The position numbers and the translations under genes were made by a program. Shown here piece by piece: positions 56,038-64,000 of a stretch of 64,000 bases of DNA; within the stretch, counting starts at the first letter, position 1; the number at the start of each line of letters is the position of its first letter. The stretch is from Euryhalocaulis caribicus (lineage in GTDB: Bacteria; Pseudomonadota; Alphaproteobacteria; Caulobacterales; Maricaulaceae): contig NZ_ASJA01000009.1 of the NCBI RefSeq assembly GCF_000412185.1, forward strand, positions 1 to 64,000. The letters are read 5' to 3'. The notes beneath the pieces were generated by a model that was given only the letters and a program-made list of their open reading frames with translations, was not told where the DNA came from and made no database searches.

Positions 56038-57177
56038 TCAGCCCTTCATTTCGTGGCGGGCGATGATTACCCGCATGATCTCGTTCGTGCCTTCCAGGAT
56101 CTGGTGGACGCGCAAATCGCGCACGATCCGCTCCACCGGATAATCCTTCAGGTATCCGTAGCCGCCGTGCAGTTGCAGCGCCTGGTTGGCGATGTCGAAG
56201 CAGGCGTCCGTGGCGAACCGCTTGGCCATGGCGCAGAGCTTGGGCGTCGCCGGGTCCGCGGCGTCAAGCGCGGCCGCGGCGCGGTAGAGCATCAGGCGGG
56301 ACGCCTCCAGGTCCGTGGCCATGTCCGCCAGCTTGAACTGCGTCGCCTGGAAATCAGCGATGGATTTTCCGAATTGCTTCCGGTCGCCGACATATTCCTT
56401 GGCGACCTCATAAGCCTCCGTCGCGCCGCCCAGCGAACAGGCGCCGATATTGATGCGGCCGCCGTTCAGCCCGCTCATGGCGATCTTGAAGCCGATCCCC
56501 TCCTCGCCCAGACGATTCGCGGCCGGCACGCGGCAATCCTCGAAGATCACCGCCGAGGTCGGCTGGGAATTCCAGCCCATCTTCTTTTCCTGCGCGCCGA
56601 ACGAGAGGCCCGGCGTGTCCTTTTCCACCACGAAGGTGGAAATCCCGCCCGGCCCGTCATCGCCCGTGCGCGCCATGACGACATAGATATCGCTGGTCCC
56701 GCCGCCGGAAATGAACGCCTTGGTCCCGTTCAGGATATAATCGTCGCCGTCCTTCACCGCCTTGGTTTTCAGGCTGCCGGCGTCGGAGCCCGCGCCCGGT
56801 TCGGTCAGGCAATAGCTGGCGATCTTTTCCATGGTCATCAGCGGCGGAATCCAGCGTTCGCGCTGTTCGCCGGAGCCGTAGGAATCGATCATCCAGGCGG
56901 CCATGTTGTGAATGGAGATAAACGCCGCAGTGGAGACGCACCCCCGGCTCAGCTGTTCGAACACGATGGCCGCGTCCAGCCGGGTCAGGCCCGAGCCGCC
57001 AAATTCTTCCTGCGTATAGAGCCCGGCGAATCCCAGCTCCGCCGCTTCGCGCAGCACATCGACCGGAAACGTCTTGTTCTCGTCCCAGCCGGGCGCGTTC
57101 GGGCGCATCCGGTCGGCGGCGAATTGCGCCGCGGTGTCTTGAATAAGCTGCTGTTCTTCGCTCAGTTCGAAATTCAA
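56038..57177 (-). CDS. Acyl-CoA dehydrogenase (isobutyryl-CoA dehydrogenase-like)
   Basis: A 379-residue FAD enzyme that introduces a 2,3 double bond into an acyl-CoA. Signatures: [18 protein letters not shown] (about 128-145), [17 protein letters not shown] and the C-terminal [18 protein letters not shown], whose Glu sits where the catalytic base of short-chain dehydrogenases is found. The neighbours indicate isobutyryl-CoA as substrate (valine breakdown), so this is the first gene of the operon. The terminal enzyme mmsA is not in the window. Confidence 0.92.
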   Translation of the reverse strand: MNFELSEEQQLIQDTAAQFAADRMRPNAPGWDENKTFPVDVLREAAELGFAGLYTQEEFGGSGLTRLDAAIVFEQLSRGCVSTAAFISIHNMAAWMIDSYGSGEQRERWIPPLMTMEKIASYCLTEPGAGSDAGSLKTKAVKDGDDYILNGTKAFISGGGTSDIYVVMARTGDDGPGGISTFVVEKDTPGLSFGAQEKKMGWNSQPTSAVIFEDCRVPAANRLGEEGIGFKIAMSGLNGGRINIGACSLGGATEAYEVAKEYVGDRKQFGKSIADFQATQFKLADMATDLEASRLMLYRAAAALDAADPATPKLCAMAKRFATDACFDIANQALQLHGGYGYLKDYPVERIVRDLRVHQILEGTNEIMRVIIARHEMKG

Positions 57178-57271
57178 AAGAGGCGCTCCTGCAGTCTTGC
57201 CGCCTTGAATTGGCTTGGCCGTGGCGCGAAGTCAGGACAGAACGGAACGAAAATCAAGCGGAGTAACCCAC

Positions 57272-58258
57272 TTGGCCGCATATCCCGCCACCCGCATGCG
57301 CCGGCTTCGGCAGGCAGACTGGACGCGCCGGATGGTGCGCGAAACAACGCTCACGCCCGACGATCTGATCTGGGCGATCGTGGTCAGCGAGAGCGCCGAT
57401 CCGCGCCAGCCCGTCGCCGCCATGCCCGGCGCGGACCGCCTGTCCGTGGCCGAGACGGCAAAGGCCGCCAGGCGCGCCCGCGAACTCGGCATACCCGCCC
57501 TCGCCCTGTTCCCGCACATCAACCCGGCGAAGAAAGACGAGGTCGGCAGCGCCGGAACGGACCCTGACGGACTGGTCTGCCAGACGATCAAGGCGGTGAA
57601 GGACGCCGCGCCAGAAGTGGGCGTCATGGTCGATGTCGCGCTGGACCCCTACACGACTCACGGCCATGACGGCGTGCTGCGCGACGGCGAAATCCTCAAT
57701 GACGACACGGTGGCCCGCCTCACCGATCAGGCGCGCGCCTTCGCCGAAGCGGGGGCGGACGTCATCGCCCCGTCCGACATGATGGACGGGCGCATCGGCG
57801 TGCTGCGCGGCATGCTGGAGGATGACGGCTTCACCAACACCCTGATCATGTCCTACGCCGCCAAATACGCCTCCGCCTTCTACGGCCCGTACCGGGAAGC
57901 CGTCGGCTCCGCCACGGCGCTGCAGGGCGACAAGAAGACCTACCAGATGGACCCGGCGAACATCGAGGAAGCCCTGCGCGAGGTGGAGCTGGACCTGGAG
58001 GAAGGCGCGGACATGGTGATGGTCAAGCCGGGCCTGGCCTATCTCGACATTGTCCACGCCGTGAAACAGGCCTTTCAGGCCCCGACCTATGCGTTCCAGG
58101 TCTCCGGCGAATACGCCATGATCAAGGCCGCCGGCGCCAATGGCTGGATCGACGAGGACCGCGCCATTCTGGAAACCCTGATGGCGTTCAGGCGCGCCGG
58201 CGCCAATGGCGTGATCACCTATTTCGCCGAACATGCTGCGGACATGCTGGGCGCCTGA
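57272..58258 (+). CDS. hemB: Delta-aminolevulinic acid dehydratase (porphobilinogen synthase)
   Basis: Joins two 5-aminolevulinates into porphobilinogen. No ATG fits the N-terminus; I propose TTG at 57272 (328 residues, starting AAYPATRMRRLRQ), which has GCGGAG 8 nt upstream. Another TTG at 57215 would add 19 unconserved residues. The Schiff-base lysines lie in SYAAKYASAFYGPYRE and MVMVKPGLAY. The metal region reads DVALDPYTTHGHDG without cysteines, so this is the zinc-independent, magnesium-type enzyme. Confidence 0.94.
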   Translation: MAAYPATRMRRLRQADWTRRMVRETTLTPDDLIWAIVVSESADPRQPVAAMPGADRLSVAETAKAARRARELGIPALALFPHINPAKKDEVGSAGTDPDGLVCQTIKAVKDAAPEVGVMVDVALDPYTTHGHDGVLRDGEILNDDTVARLTDQARAFAEAGADVIAPSDMMDGRIGVLRGMLEDDGFTNTLIMSYAAKYASAFYGPYREAVGSATALQGDKKTYQMDPANIEEALREVELDLEEGADMVMVKPGLAYLDIVHAVKQAFQAPTYAFQVSGEYAMIKAAGANGWIDEDRAILETLMAFRRAGANGVITYFAEHAADMLGA

Positions 58259-58318
58259 CGAACTTTACCCCGGCCTTCCGCGCTTTAGCTCCCATTACGC
58301 ACAAACAGGGAGCACTCG

Positions 58319-59677
58319 ATGAGCAAGAAGGCCGAAACGCGTGTCCAGTCCTTGCTGGACGACCTGAAAGAGCGACACCCCGACCAGCCCGAGTTTCACG
58401 AGGCGGTGGCGGGCGTGGCGCGCTCGGTCATGCCGCTGGTCCTGGAAAATTCGGCCTATGATGACTGCAAGGTTCTCGAACAACTCACCGAACCGGACCG
58501 CATCATCTCCTTCCGCGTCGCCTGGCGCGACGATGACGGCGCGGTGCACGTCAATCGCGGCTGGCGGGTCCAGCACAATCACGCCATCGGCCCGTACAAG
58601 GGCGGCCTTCGCTTTGCCCCGCACGTCAATGAAAGCGTCCTGAAATTCCTGGCCTTCGAGCAAACCTTCAAGAACGCCCTGACCAATCTGCCGATGGGCG
58701 GCGCCAAGGGCGGATCCGATTTTGATCCGCACGGCCGCTCGAACGGCGAAATCATGCGCTTCTGTCAGGCTTTCATGGAATGTCTCTATCGCTATATCGG
58801 CCCCAATACGGATGTTCCGGCGGGCGATATGGGCGTGGGCGGCCGCGAAATCGGCTTCCTGTTCGGTCATTTCATTCGTCTGACCAACACGTTCGAGGGC
58901 TCGCTCACCGGCAAGGGGCTGGCCTTTGGCGGCAGCGCCGAGCGGACGGAAGCGACCGGTTACGGCCTGATCTATTTCCTGGAAAACGCGCTGAACCATC
59001 ACGATCTGGAATTGAAAGAACAGACCGTGGCGATCAGCGGCGCGGGCAATGTCGCCCTGTACGCCGCCGAAAAAGCCATGGAGGAAGGCGCGAAAGTCGT
59101 CACGCTCAGCGACTCCGGCGGCCTGCTGCACGTTAAAGAAGGTCTCGACGAGGACACGCTGGACGCCATCAAGCGTTGCAAGCTGAAGAAGCACGGCGCT
59201 TTGGAAGACGGCGCAGGCGATATCAAGGGCGCGAAATTTCATAAGGACAAAACGCCCTGGGGCGTGGAATGCGATATCGCCCTGCCCTGCGCCACCCAGA
59301 ACGAACTGGACGGTGACGCCGCGAAAACCCTGATTGATAACGGCGTCAAAGCCATCGCGGAGGGCGCGAACATGCCCTGCACCGAAGAGGCCCGCGAGGC
59401 TTTCCGGAAATCAGACGTGATTTTTGTCCCCGGCAAGGCCGCCAATGCCGGCGGTGTTGCGGTCTCGGGGCTGGAGATTTCCCAGAACGCGGTTGGTCTT
59501 CAATGGGACCGTGAAGAGGTCGACCAGCGCCTGCGCCGGATCATGTCGGAAATTCACGACAAGTGCCGCGACGCGTGTCCGGACAAGGACTGCAAACCGC
59601 TGGACTATGTCGCCGGGTCGGACATTGCCGGATTCAAACGGGTCGCCGACGCCATAGTCGCCTATGGCGTCGGCTAG
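58319..59677 (+). CDS. gdhA: NADP-specific glutamate dehydrogenase
   Basis: A 452-residue GDH that reductively aminates 2-oxoglutarate to glutamate. Length and motifs fit the hexameric NADP type: HNHAIGPYKGGLRFAP, LPMGGAKGGSDFDPHGRSN with the catalytic Lys, DVPAGDMGVGGREIG, and the Rossmann motif ISGAGNVALYAAEKA (about 238-252). It is preceded by AGGGAG 8 nt before the ATG, and its stop lies 8 nt from the end of the convergent GIN-type gene. Confidence 0.96.
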   Translation: MSKKAETRVQSLLDDLKERHPDQPEFHEAVAGVARSVMPLVLENSAYDDCKVLEQLTEPDRIISFRVAWRDDDGAVHVNRGWRVQHNHAIGPYKGGLRFAPHVNESVLKFLAFEQTFKNALTNLPMGGAKGGSDFDPHGRSNGEIMRFCQAFMECLYRYIGPNTDVPAGDMGVGGREIGFLFGHFIRLTNTFEGSLTGKGLAFGGSAERTEATGYGLIYFLENALNHHDLELKEQTVAISGAGNVALYAAEKAMEEGAKVVTLSDSGGLLHVKEGLDEDTLDAIKRCKLKKHGALEDGAGDIKGAKFHKDKTPWGVECDIALPCATQNELDGDAAKTLIDNGVKAIAEGANMPCTEEAREAFRKSDVIFVPGKAANAGGVAVSGLEISQNAVGLQWDREEVDQRLRRIMSEIHDKCRDACPDKDCKPLDYVAGSDIAGFKRVADAIVAYGVG

Positions 59678-59685
59678 GGCGGCGT

Positions 59686-60513
59686 TTATTGCGCCTGGTT
59701 GACGCTGATCTCGCCAATTCCCGTACGGTTGCGGGTCAGATCGCCATCATAGGTGTCGATGCTGATCTCCCCGATTCCCGTCATGCTCAGATCGGGATTC
59801 ACGGCATGTCCGCCAAAGGACACGTCCCCGACGCCTGACATATCGACTTCCAGCGGATCGGCCCGGCCATCCCGGATCGTGATGTCGCCGACGCCGTTCA
59901 GTTCGATCTCCACCGGGCCGTTCACCGACCCGACGGTTATATCGACCACGCCCGAGATATCGGCGGTGAAGCCTTGCGTCTCGCCCAGGTCGATATCCTG
60001 AACGCCGCTGATGTCGAAGCGGGTGTCGCCGCGCACGGCGCCGACCTCCAGCCGTCCGCACTCACTGGTTTCCAGGTCAAAACCGGAAACGGTTTCAATA
60101 TCGGTCGCGGCGATCGAATCCTCGATCCGAAGCAGCACCGATTCCGGGGCGGAGATGGTCAGCGTGTTGGCTTCCCTGGCGTCGTGGAACTTGCCCTTGA
60201 AGAACAAGGGGCCGTCCTCGCGATAGCCGGACCGGTCGCCATCGCTGCCACAATCATATTCATCGCCCAGATCGCGCGACTCGCCCCGGACCAGCAGCAC
60301 GCCGTCTTCGAAGCTGATGGACGCGCCGGGCGCATCTTCATCCTCACCGCGGGTCAGCGTCACGGTGGTTTCCGCATTGCCGCTATTGGTCAGTTCGACC
60401 TCGCCCAGGAAGTTGGAAATGACGATTCCTTCGGCTTCGTAAGTGCCGCCTTGCTGCGCGAAGGCCGGCGCCGCGGACAGCGCTGCAACCGACAGGATCA
60501 ACATGGTTTTCAT
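59686..60513 (-). CDS. Secreted GVGD/GIGE-repeat protein (GIN-domain-like)
   Basis: A 275-residue exported protein (signal peptide 1-19, ending PAFAQ). Two cysteines lie about 80 residues apart (EYDC and SECGRLEV) and may form a disulfide. The C-terminal half (about 150-275) is built of short repeats with the consensus hydrophobic-x-G-[VI]-G-[DE]-I, for example NGVGDITI, SGVGDVSF and TGIGEISI, a pattern seen in DUF2807 / auto-transporter head GIN domains that form beta-solenoids. It is a diverged paralogue of the next gene upstream, 22 nt away on the same strand. Function unknown. Confidence 0.75.
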   Translation of the reverse strand: MKTMLILSVAALSAAPAFAQQGGTYEAEGIVISNFLGEVELTNSGNAETTVTLTRGEDEDAPGASISFEDGVLLVRGESRDLGDEYDCGSDGDRSGYREDGPLFFKGKFHDAREANTLTISAPESVLLRIEDSIAATDIETVSGFDLETSECGRLEVGAVRGDTRFDISGVQDIDLGETQGFTADISGVVDITVGSVNGPVEIELNGVGDITIRDGRADPLEVDMSGVGDVSFGGHAVNPDLSMTGIGEISIDTYDGDLTRNRTGIGEISVNQAQ

Positions 60514-60535
60514 GATCTTTTCCCCTCAGCGCGCC

Positions 60536-61456
60536 TTAAGAGCACGAGCCGGCGCAATCGCCGCTGAAATCGCCAGAACCCATGATCCGCTTGTCGACCT
60601 TGCCGCTATAGGACGCGACCCAGACATCGCCGGAGCCCATGATGGCGATTTCCGGATTGGTCACCGCCCCGTCAAAACTCACATCGCCGGATCCGGCGAT
60701 GGTTACCTTGAAGGACGTTGTCTCGCCGCCATCGACCTCAATATCGCCGGAGCCGTTCACGCTGGCTTCCAGCGGTCCATCTATCCGGTCGACATAAATG
60801 CCGCCGGAGCCGTCAATGCTCAGATCGCCGCCATTCGCGACCGCGCCGGTCTCGATATCGCCCGACCCGCTGATCGTGAATTTGCCGGACCCGGCAATAG
60901 ATCCGGTCGCAAGATCGCCAGACCCGGAGATTTTCAGTACGGCGTCGCCGCCAACATCGCCGGTTTCGATGTCGCCGGATCCGTCAATCTTGCCGCGCAA
61001 ATCGCCTGAAACATCACCTAAGGTCAGGCGGCCGCAGCCATCCATTTCCACATCGGCGGACGACAAGTCGCCAGTCTCGCCGTGCACCATGGAATCGGTG
61101 ACTTTCAGGCTGGCGCTGGCGGGAGCCGAAACGCGGATGACGGGAAAATCCTCAATCGAGTGATAATCGCCAAATCGCGACACGCGAATCTGCAGGTCGC
61201 CGCCGCGGCGGCTGCGGCAGCTATAGCTGCGCATTTTGCGGCGATCGCCTTCGACAGCATATCCCTCGCCCCGTTGTGAAACTTTTGGCGTTTCAACAAG
61301 GTCGCCAGGATTTTCAACGGTCACGGAAAGACTGTCCGATTCCGTCCAGACAATCGCGCCGAACACGTCGTCGATTACGATCTCCTGCGCCTGCGCAGCG
61401 CTCGCCGCGCACGCGGCAACGCCGCCGAGCAGAATTGTACGGTAAATGGTTTTCAT
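60536..61456 (-). CDS. Secreted GSGD-repeat protein (GIN-domain-like)
   Basis: A 306-residue exported protein from ATG 61456 (signal peptide to about 24, ASAAQAQ). It shares with its neighbour the paired cysteines (RSYSC and DGCGRLTLGD) and the repeat region, here with the hallmark [IV]-x-G-S-G-D: ISGSGDLATG, ISGSGDIETG, VNGSGDIEVD, IAGSGDVSFD, IMGSGDVWVA and others, about every 20 residues from about 155 to the end. The likely structure is a right-handed beta-solenoid. It ends GDCAGSCS, adding a second Cys pair. Surface or periplasmic role inferred from the signal peptide. Confidence 0.76.
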   Translation of the reverse strand: MKTIYRTILLGGVAACAASAAQAQEIVIDDVFGAIVWTESDSLSVTVENPGDLVETPKVSQRGEGYAVEGDRRKMRSYSCRSRRGGDLQIRVSRFGDYHSIEDFPVIRVSAPASASLKVTDSMVHGETGDLSSADVEMDGCGRLTLGDVSGDLRGKIDGSGDIETGDVGGDAVLKISGSGDLATGSIAGSGKFTISGSGDIETGAVANGGDLSIDGSGGIYVDRIDGPLEASVNGSGDIEVDGGETTSFKVTIAGSGDVSFDGAVTNPEIAIMGSGDVWVASYSGKVDKRIMGSGDFSGDCAGSCS

Positions 61457-61553
61457 GGGGTCTCCCTCCTCAAGACATCTGATCTTCTGCCCTGTTGGAT
61501 GCGGGGGAAAGCCCTTCCGGATGCAAACGACCGAATTAAAGTTTCGCAAGATT

Positions 61554-61584
61554 CAAAACGGGCGGACCGAAATGGCCCGCCCGT
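61554..61584 (-). terminator. Putative terminator after the PRC-barrel gene
   Basis: On the minus strand, ACGGGCGG and CCGCCCGT (plus-strand coordinates 61577-61584 and 61558-61565) form an eight-pair stem with an 11-nt loop, followed by TTTTG. It lies 30 nt after the stop of the PRC-barrel gene. The T-run is short. Confidence 0.6.
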
Positions 61585-61613
61585 CAGAAATGTCACATGG
61601 CTGAAAGCCTGTA

Positions 61614-62015
61614 TTATTCTTCAGGCCAGCTCGGCAGGGTATTGAGTTCGGTGACCGACATTTCAGTCACCAGGTCGATCTCGTCATCCCAGATTTCAAA
61701 GAAATCATCGTCTTCCCGGGCGACAAGGCCGGCCAGCGGCAGTTCCACAACGCGCTCGGCGTCCAGGAAATCGTCTTCCAGTTCGACCAGCACGGAAACA
61801 ACAGCGCCCGACTGATCGACCAGAACGGCCTCGACCTCGCCCAGCTCATCGCCAGCGGGATTGATCAGGTCTGCATCCTCGATCTGTCCGGCGGTGACGC
61901 CCAGATCGGTCATCACATTATTGTCGGCCCGCATATAGGGGCTTTGCGCAAGCGCCGCGCCAGCCGCCAGGGATGCAGCGGTAGCGAGAATGGCGGTTTT
62001 GTTCAGCATTTTCAT
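61614..62015 (-). CDS. Exported PRC-barrel-like protein
   Basis: A 133-residue protein with a signal peptide (1-23, ending GAALAQ). The mature part reads as a small PRC-barrel domain: EDADLINPAGDELGEVEAVLVDQ, VVSVLVELEDDF, then VVELPLAGLVARED. It is very acidic (many Asp and Glu, few basic residues), in keeping with the exported members of this family. PRC-barrel proteins bind RNA or act in envelope or photosynthetic complexes; the role here is unknown. It is followed by a terminator. Confidence 0.8.
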   Translation of the reverse strand: MKMLNKTAILATAASLAAGAALAQSPYMRADNNVMTDLGVTAGQIEDADLINPAGDELGEVEAVLVDQSGAVVSVLVELEDDFLDAERVVELPLAGLVAREDDDFFEIWDDEIDLVTEMSVTELNTLPSWPEE

Positions 62016-62084
62016 TGTTACGCCTCCTTCGCGTTCGTCCTGGAGGCATAAACGGGGCGCCCGCCCCCTTCGTTCCGGTCAGTA

Positions 62085-62948
62085 TCAGGGCTTGCGCAGC
62101 CGCGCGATCAGGCTGGACGTATCCCAGCGGGCCCCGCCCTGTAACTGCACCCCGGCATAGAACTGATCGACCAGCGCGGCGACCGGCAGGCTGGCGCCGT
62201 TCTCGCGCGCTGCGTCCAGCGCGATACGGAGATCCTTGCGCATCCAGTCAACCGCGAAACCGAATTCGAATTCGTCCTTCACCATCGTTTCCCAGCGATT
62301 TTCCATCTGCCAGCTTTGCGCCGCGCCCTTGGAAATCGCCCCGATCACTTTTGCCGGATCCAGTCCCGCTTCCTGCGCGAAGTTCAGCCCCTCGGACAGG
62401 CCCTGGACGATCCCGGCGATGCAGATCTGATTGACGCATTTCGCCAGCTGCCCGGACCCGGCCGGGCCGATCAGCGAACACGCCTTGGCGTAGGCGTCCA
62501 TAATGGGCTCCGCCGCGCGATAATGAGACTCTTCGCCGCCGCACATAACTGTCAGCTGGCCGTTCTCGGCGCCGGCCTGACCGCCTGAAATCGGCGCATC
62601 AAGAAATCCCACGCCCTTGGCGCCGGCCGCTTCCGCCAGTTCCTGAGCCAGCGCGGGAGAGGCCGTGGTGTGGTCGACCATGATCGCGCCGGGCTCCATC
62701 ACCTCCAGCGCCGGCTCCGCCACGGCCCTCACATCGGGATCATCGCCGACGCAGATAAAGACAAACTCAGCGTCCTTCGCCGCCTCTTTTGCCGTATCCG
62801 CGGCCCGGCCCTTGTGTTTTTCGGCCCAGGCGGACGCCTTGGCGCCGGTGCGGTTCCACACCGTCACATCATGCCCGGCGGCGGACAGATGCCCCGCCAT
62901 CGGAAAACCCATTACGCCGAGACCGAGAAACGCGACTTGCCGAGCCAT
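62085..62948 (-). CDS. NAD(P)-dependent beta-hydroxyacid dehydrogenase
   Basis: A 287-residue enzyme of the 3-hydroxyisobutyrate / tartronate-semialdehyde reductase family. It has the Rossmann motif FLGLGVMGFPMAGHLSAAGH (8-27), LDAPISGGQAGAENGQLTVM near 118-137, and GSGQLAKCVNQICIAG with the catalytic Lys near 165-180. It is paralogous to mmsB at 54 kb but lies outside the valine operon. The substrate cannot be settled from sequence; tartronate semialdehyde, succinic semialdehyde or glyoxylate are possible. Confidence 0.85.
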   Translation of the reverse strand: MARQVAFLGLGVMGFPMAGHLSAAGHDVTVWNRTGAKASAWAEKHKGRAADTAKEAAKDAEFVFICVGDDPDVRAVAEPALEVMEPGAIMVDHTTASPALAQELAEAAGAKGVGFLDAPISGGQAGAENGQLTVMCGGEESHYRAAEPIMDAYAKACSLIGPAGSGQLAKCVNQICIAGIVQGLSEGLNFAQEAGLDPAKVIGAISKGAAQSWQMENRWETMVKDEFEFGFAVDWMRKDLRIALDAARENGASLPVAALVDQFYAGVQLQGGARWDTSSLIARLRKP

Positions 62949-63061
62949 GGCCGAAACCCTCTAATGCTGTTCAACGAACCTTGCGCGACCATAGGCAAGG
63001 CGCGGCGGCCGTGAAACCGGCCTGACCGCAAAAGGGACGACAGGTCGGGGGACAGCTTCAA

Positions 63062-64000
63062 ATGGCGGCACTGGGTCGATGGATTCGTCGCATCATATTG
63101 ATTGCGATTGCGCTGGTGATCGTCGCGGCGGGATGGTTCGTGTGGCGTCTTTATGCCTCGCTGCCGATGACCGAGGGCGAGATCGCGCTGGAGGGCCTGT
63201 CAGAGCCCGCCTATATCGTGCGCGACGCCAACGCCGTGCCGCACATCTTTGCCAGCGACGCAAACGTCGCGGCCTATGCGCTGGGCGTCGCCCACGCGCA
63301 GGATCGCCTGTGGCAGATGCACTTCACGCGCGCCGCGGTTCGCGGACAGCTCGCCGCCATGCTGGGGCCGGACGCGGTCGCCAATGACGCCCGCATGCGC
63401 ATCTATGGCCTTGCCGCCGCGTCAGACGATCTGGCCGCGCGCCTGTCGGAAGATGACCGCGCCTATTTTCAGGCCTATGCCGACGGCGTGAACGCCTTCA
63501 TGGCGTCAGACGGCTTTTCCAGACCGCCGGAATTCCTGCTGCTTCAAACCAGGCCGCAGCCCTGGACGGTCGCCGACACGATCCTGATCTACAAGGCGAT
63601 CGCGCTCGACCTCGTCACGGGCGATGCCATGCGCGCCGCGCCGCGGGCCCGGCTGACCTCCGTCCTCGGCCAGGCCAGAACCCGCGCCTTCCTGCCGCCC
63701 TACCCGGAAGACGGCGTGCGCGCGCTTTCGGAAGACGAGGTGAACTATTCCGGCGAAGCCGCCGACACCGCGATAGAGGTCGAGGCCGGCCGCGATCCGA
63801 TGGGGGAAGAACCCGAAGGCTCCAATAACTGGGTTGTTTCGGGCCAGCACACCACGTCCGGCTCCCCGCTTCTGGCCAATGACCCGCATCTGGGCCACCG
63901 CACGCCCGGCGTCTGGTATCTGGCGCGCATGACCACGCCGCAAGGCTCGCAGGTCGGCGCCACCCTGCCCGGCGCGCCCAATATCGTGCTGGGCCATAAT
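63062..64000 (+). CDS. Penicillin acylase family protein (3' end cut by the window)
   Basis: An N-terminal hydrolase precursor, truncated at the window edge after 313 codons. It begins with an uncleaved-looking signal-anchor (about 9-31, IILIAIALVIVAAGWFVWRL), then the alpha chain with YALGVAHAQDRLWQMHF near 77-93, and reaches the autoprocessing site GSNNW, where Ser254 would become the catalytic N-terminal residue of the beta chain. LLANDPHLGHRTPGVWY follows as in the family. Members cleave amide bonds of penicillins or acyl-homoserine lactones; the true substrate is unknown. Confidence 0.92.
   Translation, partial: MAALGRWIRRIILIAIALVIVAAGWFVWRLYASLPMTEGEIALEGLSEPAYIVRDANAVPHIFASDANVAAYALGVAHAQDRLWQMHFTRAAVRGQLAAMLGPDAVANDARMRIYGLAAASDDLAARLSEDDRAYFQAYADGVNAFMASDGFSRPPEFLLLQTRPQPWTVADTILIYKAIALDLVTGDAMRAAPRARLTSVLGQARTRAFLPPYPEDGVRALSEDEVNYSGEAADTAIEVEAGRDPMGEEPEGSNNWVVSGQHTTSGSPLLANDPHLGHRTPGVWYLARMTTPQGSQVGATLPGAPNIVLGHN

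Overview
This 64 kb window is a GC-rich (roughly 60-65 % by eye), densely packed stretch of an alphaproteobacterial chromosome. Supporting signs are 5-aminolevulinate synthase (the C4 haem route), the plsX-fabH-ihfA-MerR block, an NDUFS4-type complex I subunit, a ubiquinol-cytochrome c chaperone, an LdtR-like MarR regulator, SdhE next to Mfd, and a PopA-type cyclic-di-GMP effector. PopA and the bacterial ACE-like M2 peptidase point to the Caulobacterales / Hyphomonadales / Maricaulales side of the class; I cannot name a genus. There are no insertion sequences, phage genes, CRISPR arrays or integrases. It reads as core chromosome with a few accessory genes.

Layout. 0-6.3 kb: M2 peptidase, L-serine dehydratase, an Lrp regulator, a two-subunit 3-oxoacid CoA-transferase and a YihY membrane protein. 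6.6-14.4 kb: popA-like gene, mfd and sdhE, then a 640-nt gap with a palindromic repeat, then recG. 14.3-17.2 kb: DUF502 membrane protein, DUF3089 hydrolase, kdsA. 17.4-23.1 kb: FAD oxidoreductase, DUF1365 and Cfa-type methyltransferase facing a [4Fe-4S] photolyase and a lipoprotein; this resembles the light / singlet-oxygen membrane-remodelling clusters of other proteobacteria. 23.2-26.5 kb: cysteine synthase, cystathionine beta-lyase and a TPR-Asp/Asn hydroxylase, translationally coupled. 26.5-28.6 kb: tRNA-Arg, tRNA-Pro and tRNA-Glu with small genes between them. 28.6-35.3 kb: recJ, glpX, phaC and a TPR-2OG oxygenase. 35.4-42.9 kb: rplM-rpsI, a lipoprotein, ctaA, tRNA-Pro, MerR-ihfA-fabH-plsX, a bc1 chaperone and bamE. 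42.9-53.3 kb: H+-pyrophosphatase, then a long leftward run thiL-nusB-ribH-ribBX-ribE-ribD(reductase)-nrdR-glyA-DUF6898-hemA. 53.4-64 kb: LdtR-like regulator, valine-catabolism trio, hemB, gdhA, two GIN-type repeat proteins, a PRC-barrel protein, a beta-hydroxyacid dehydrogenase and a truncated penicillin acylase.

Points of most interest: (1) a PopA-type protein with a dead GGDEF but intact RxxD site; (2) a photolyase whose full-length N-terminus can be reached only from an ATT codon, in frame with and just after the upstream TAG; (3) a riboflavin operon in which both early-step domains are missing or degenerate; (4) tandem GSGD / GVGD repeat proteins; (5) two unrelated TPR-oxygenase fusions; (6) convergent genes that overlap at their stops, up to 67 bp. 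I found no wholly new multi-gene defence or mobile system.
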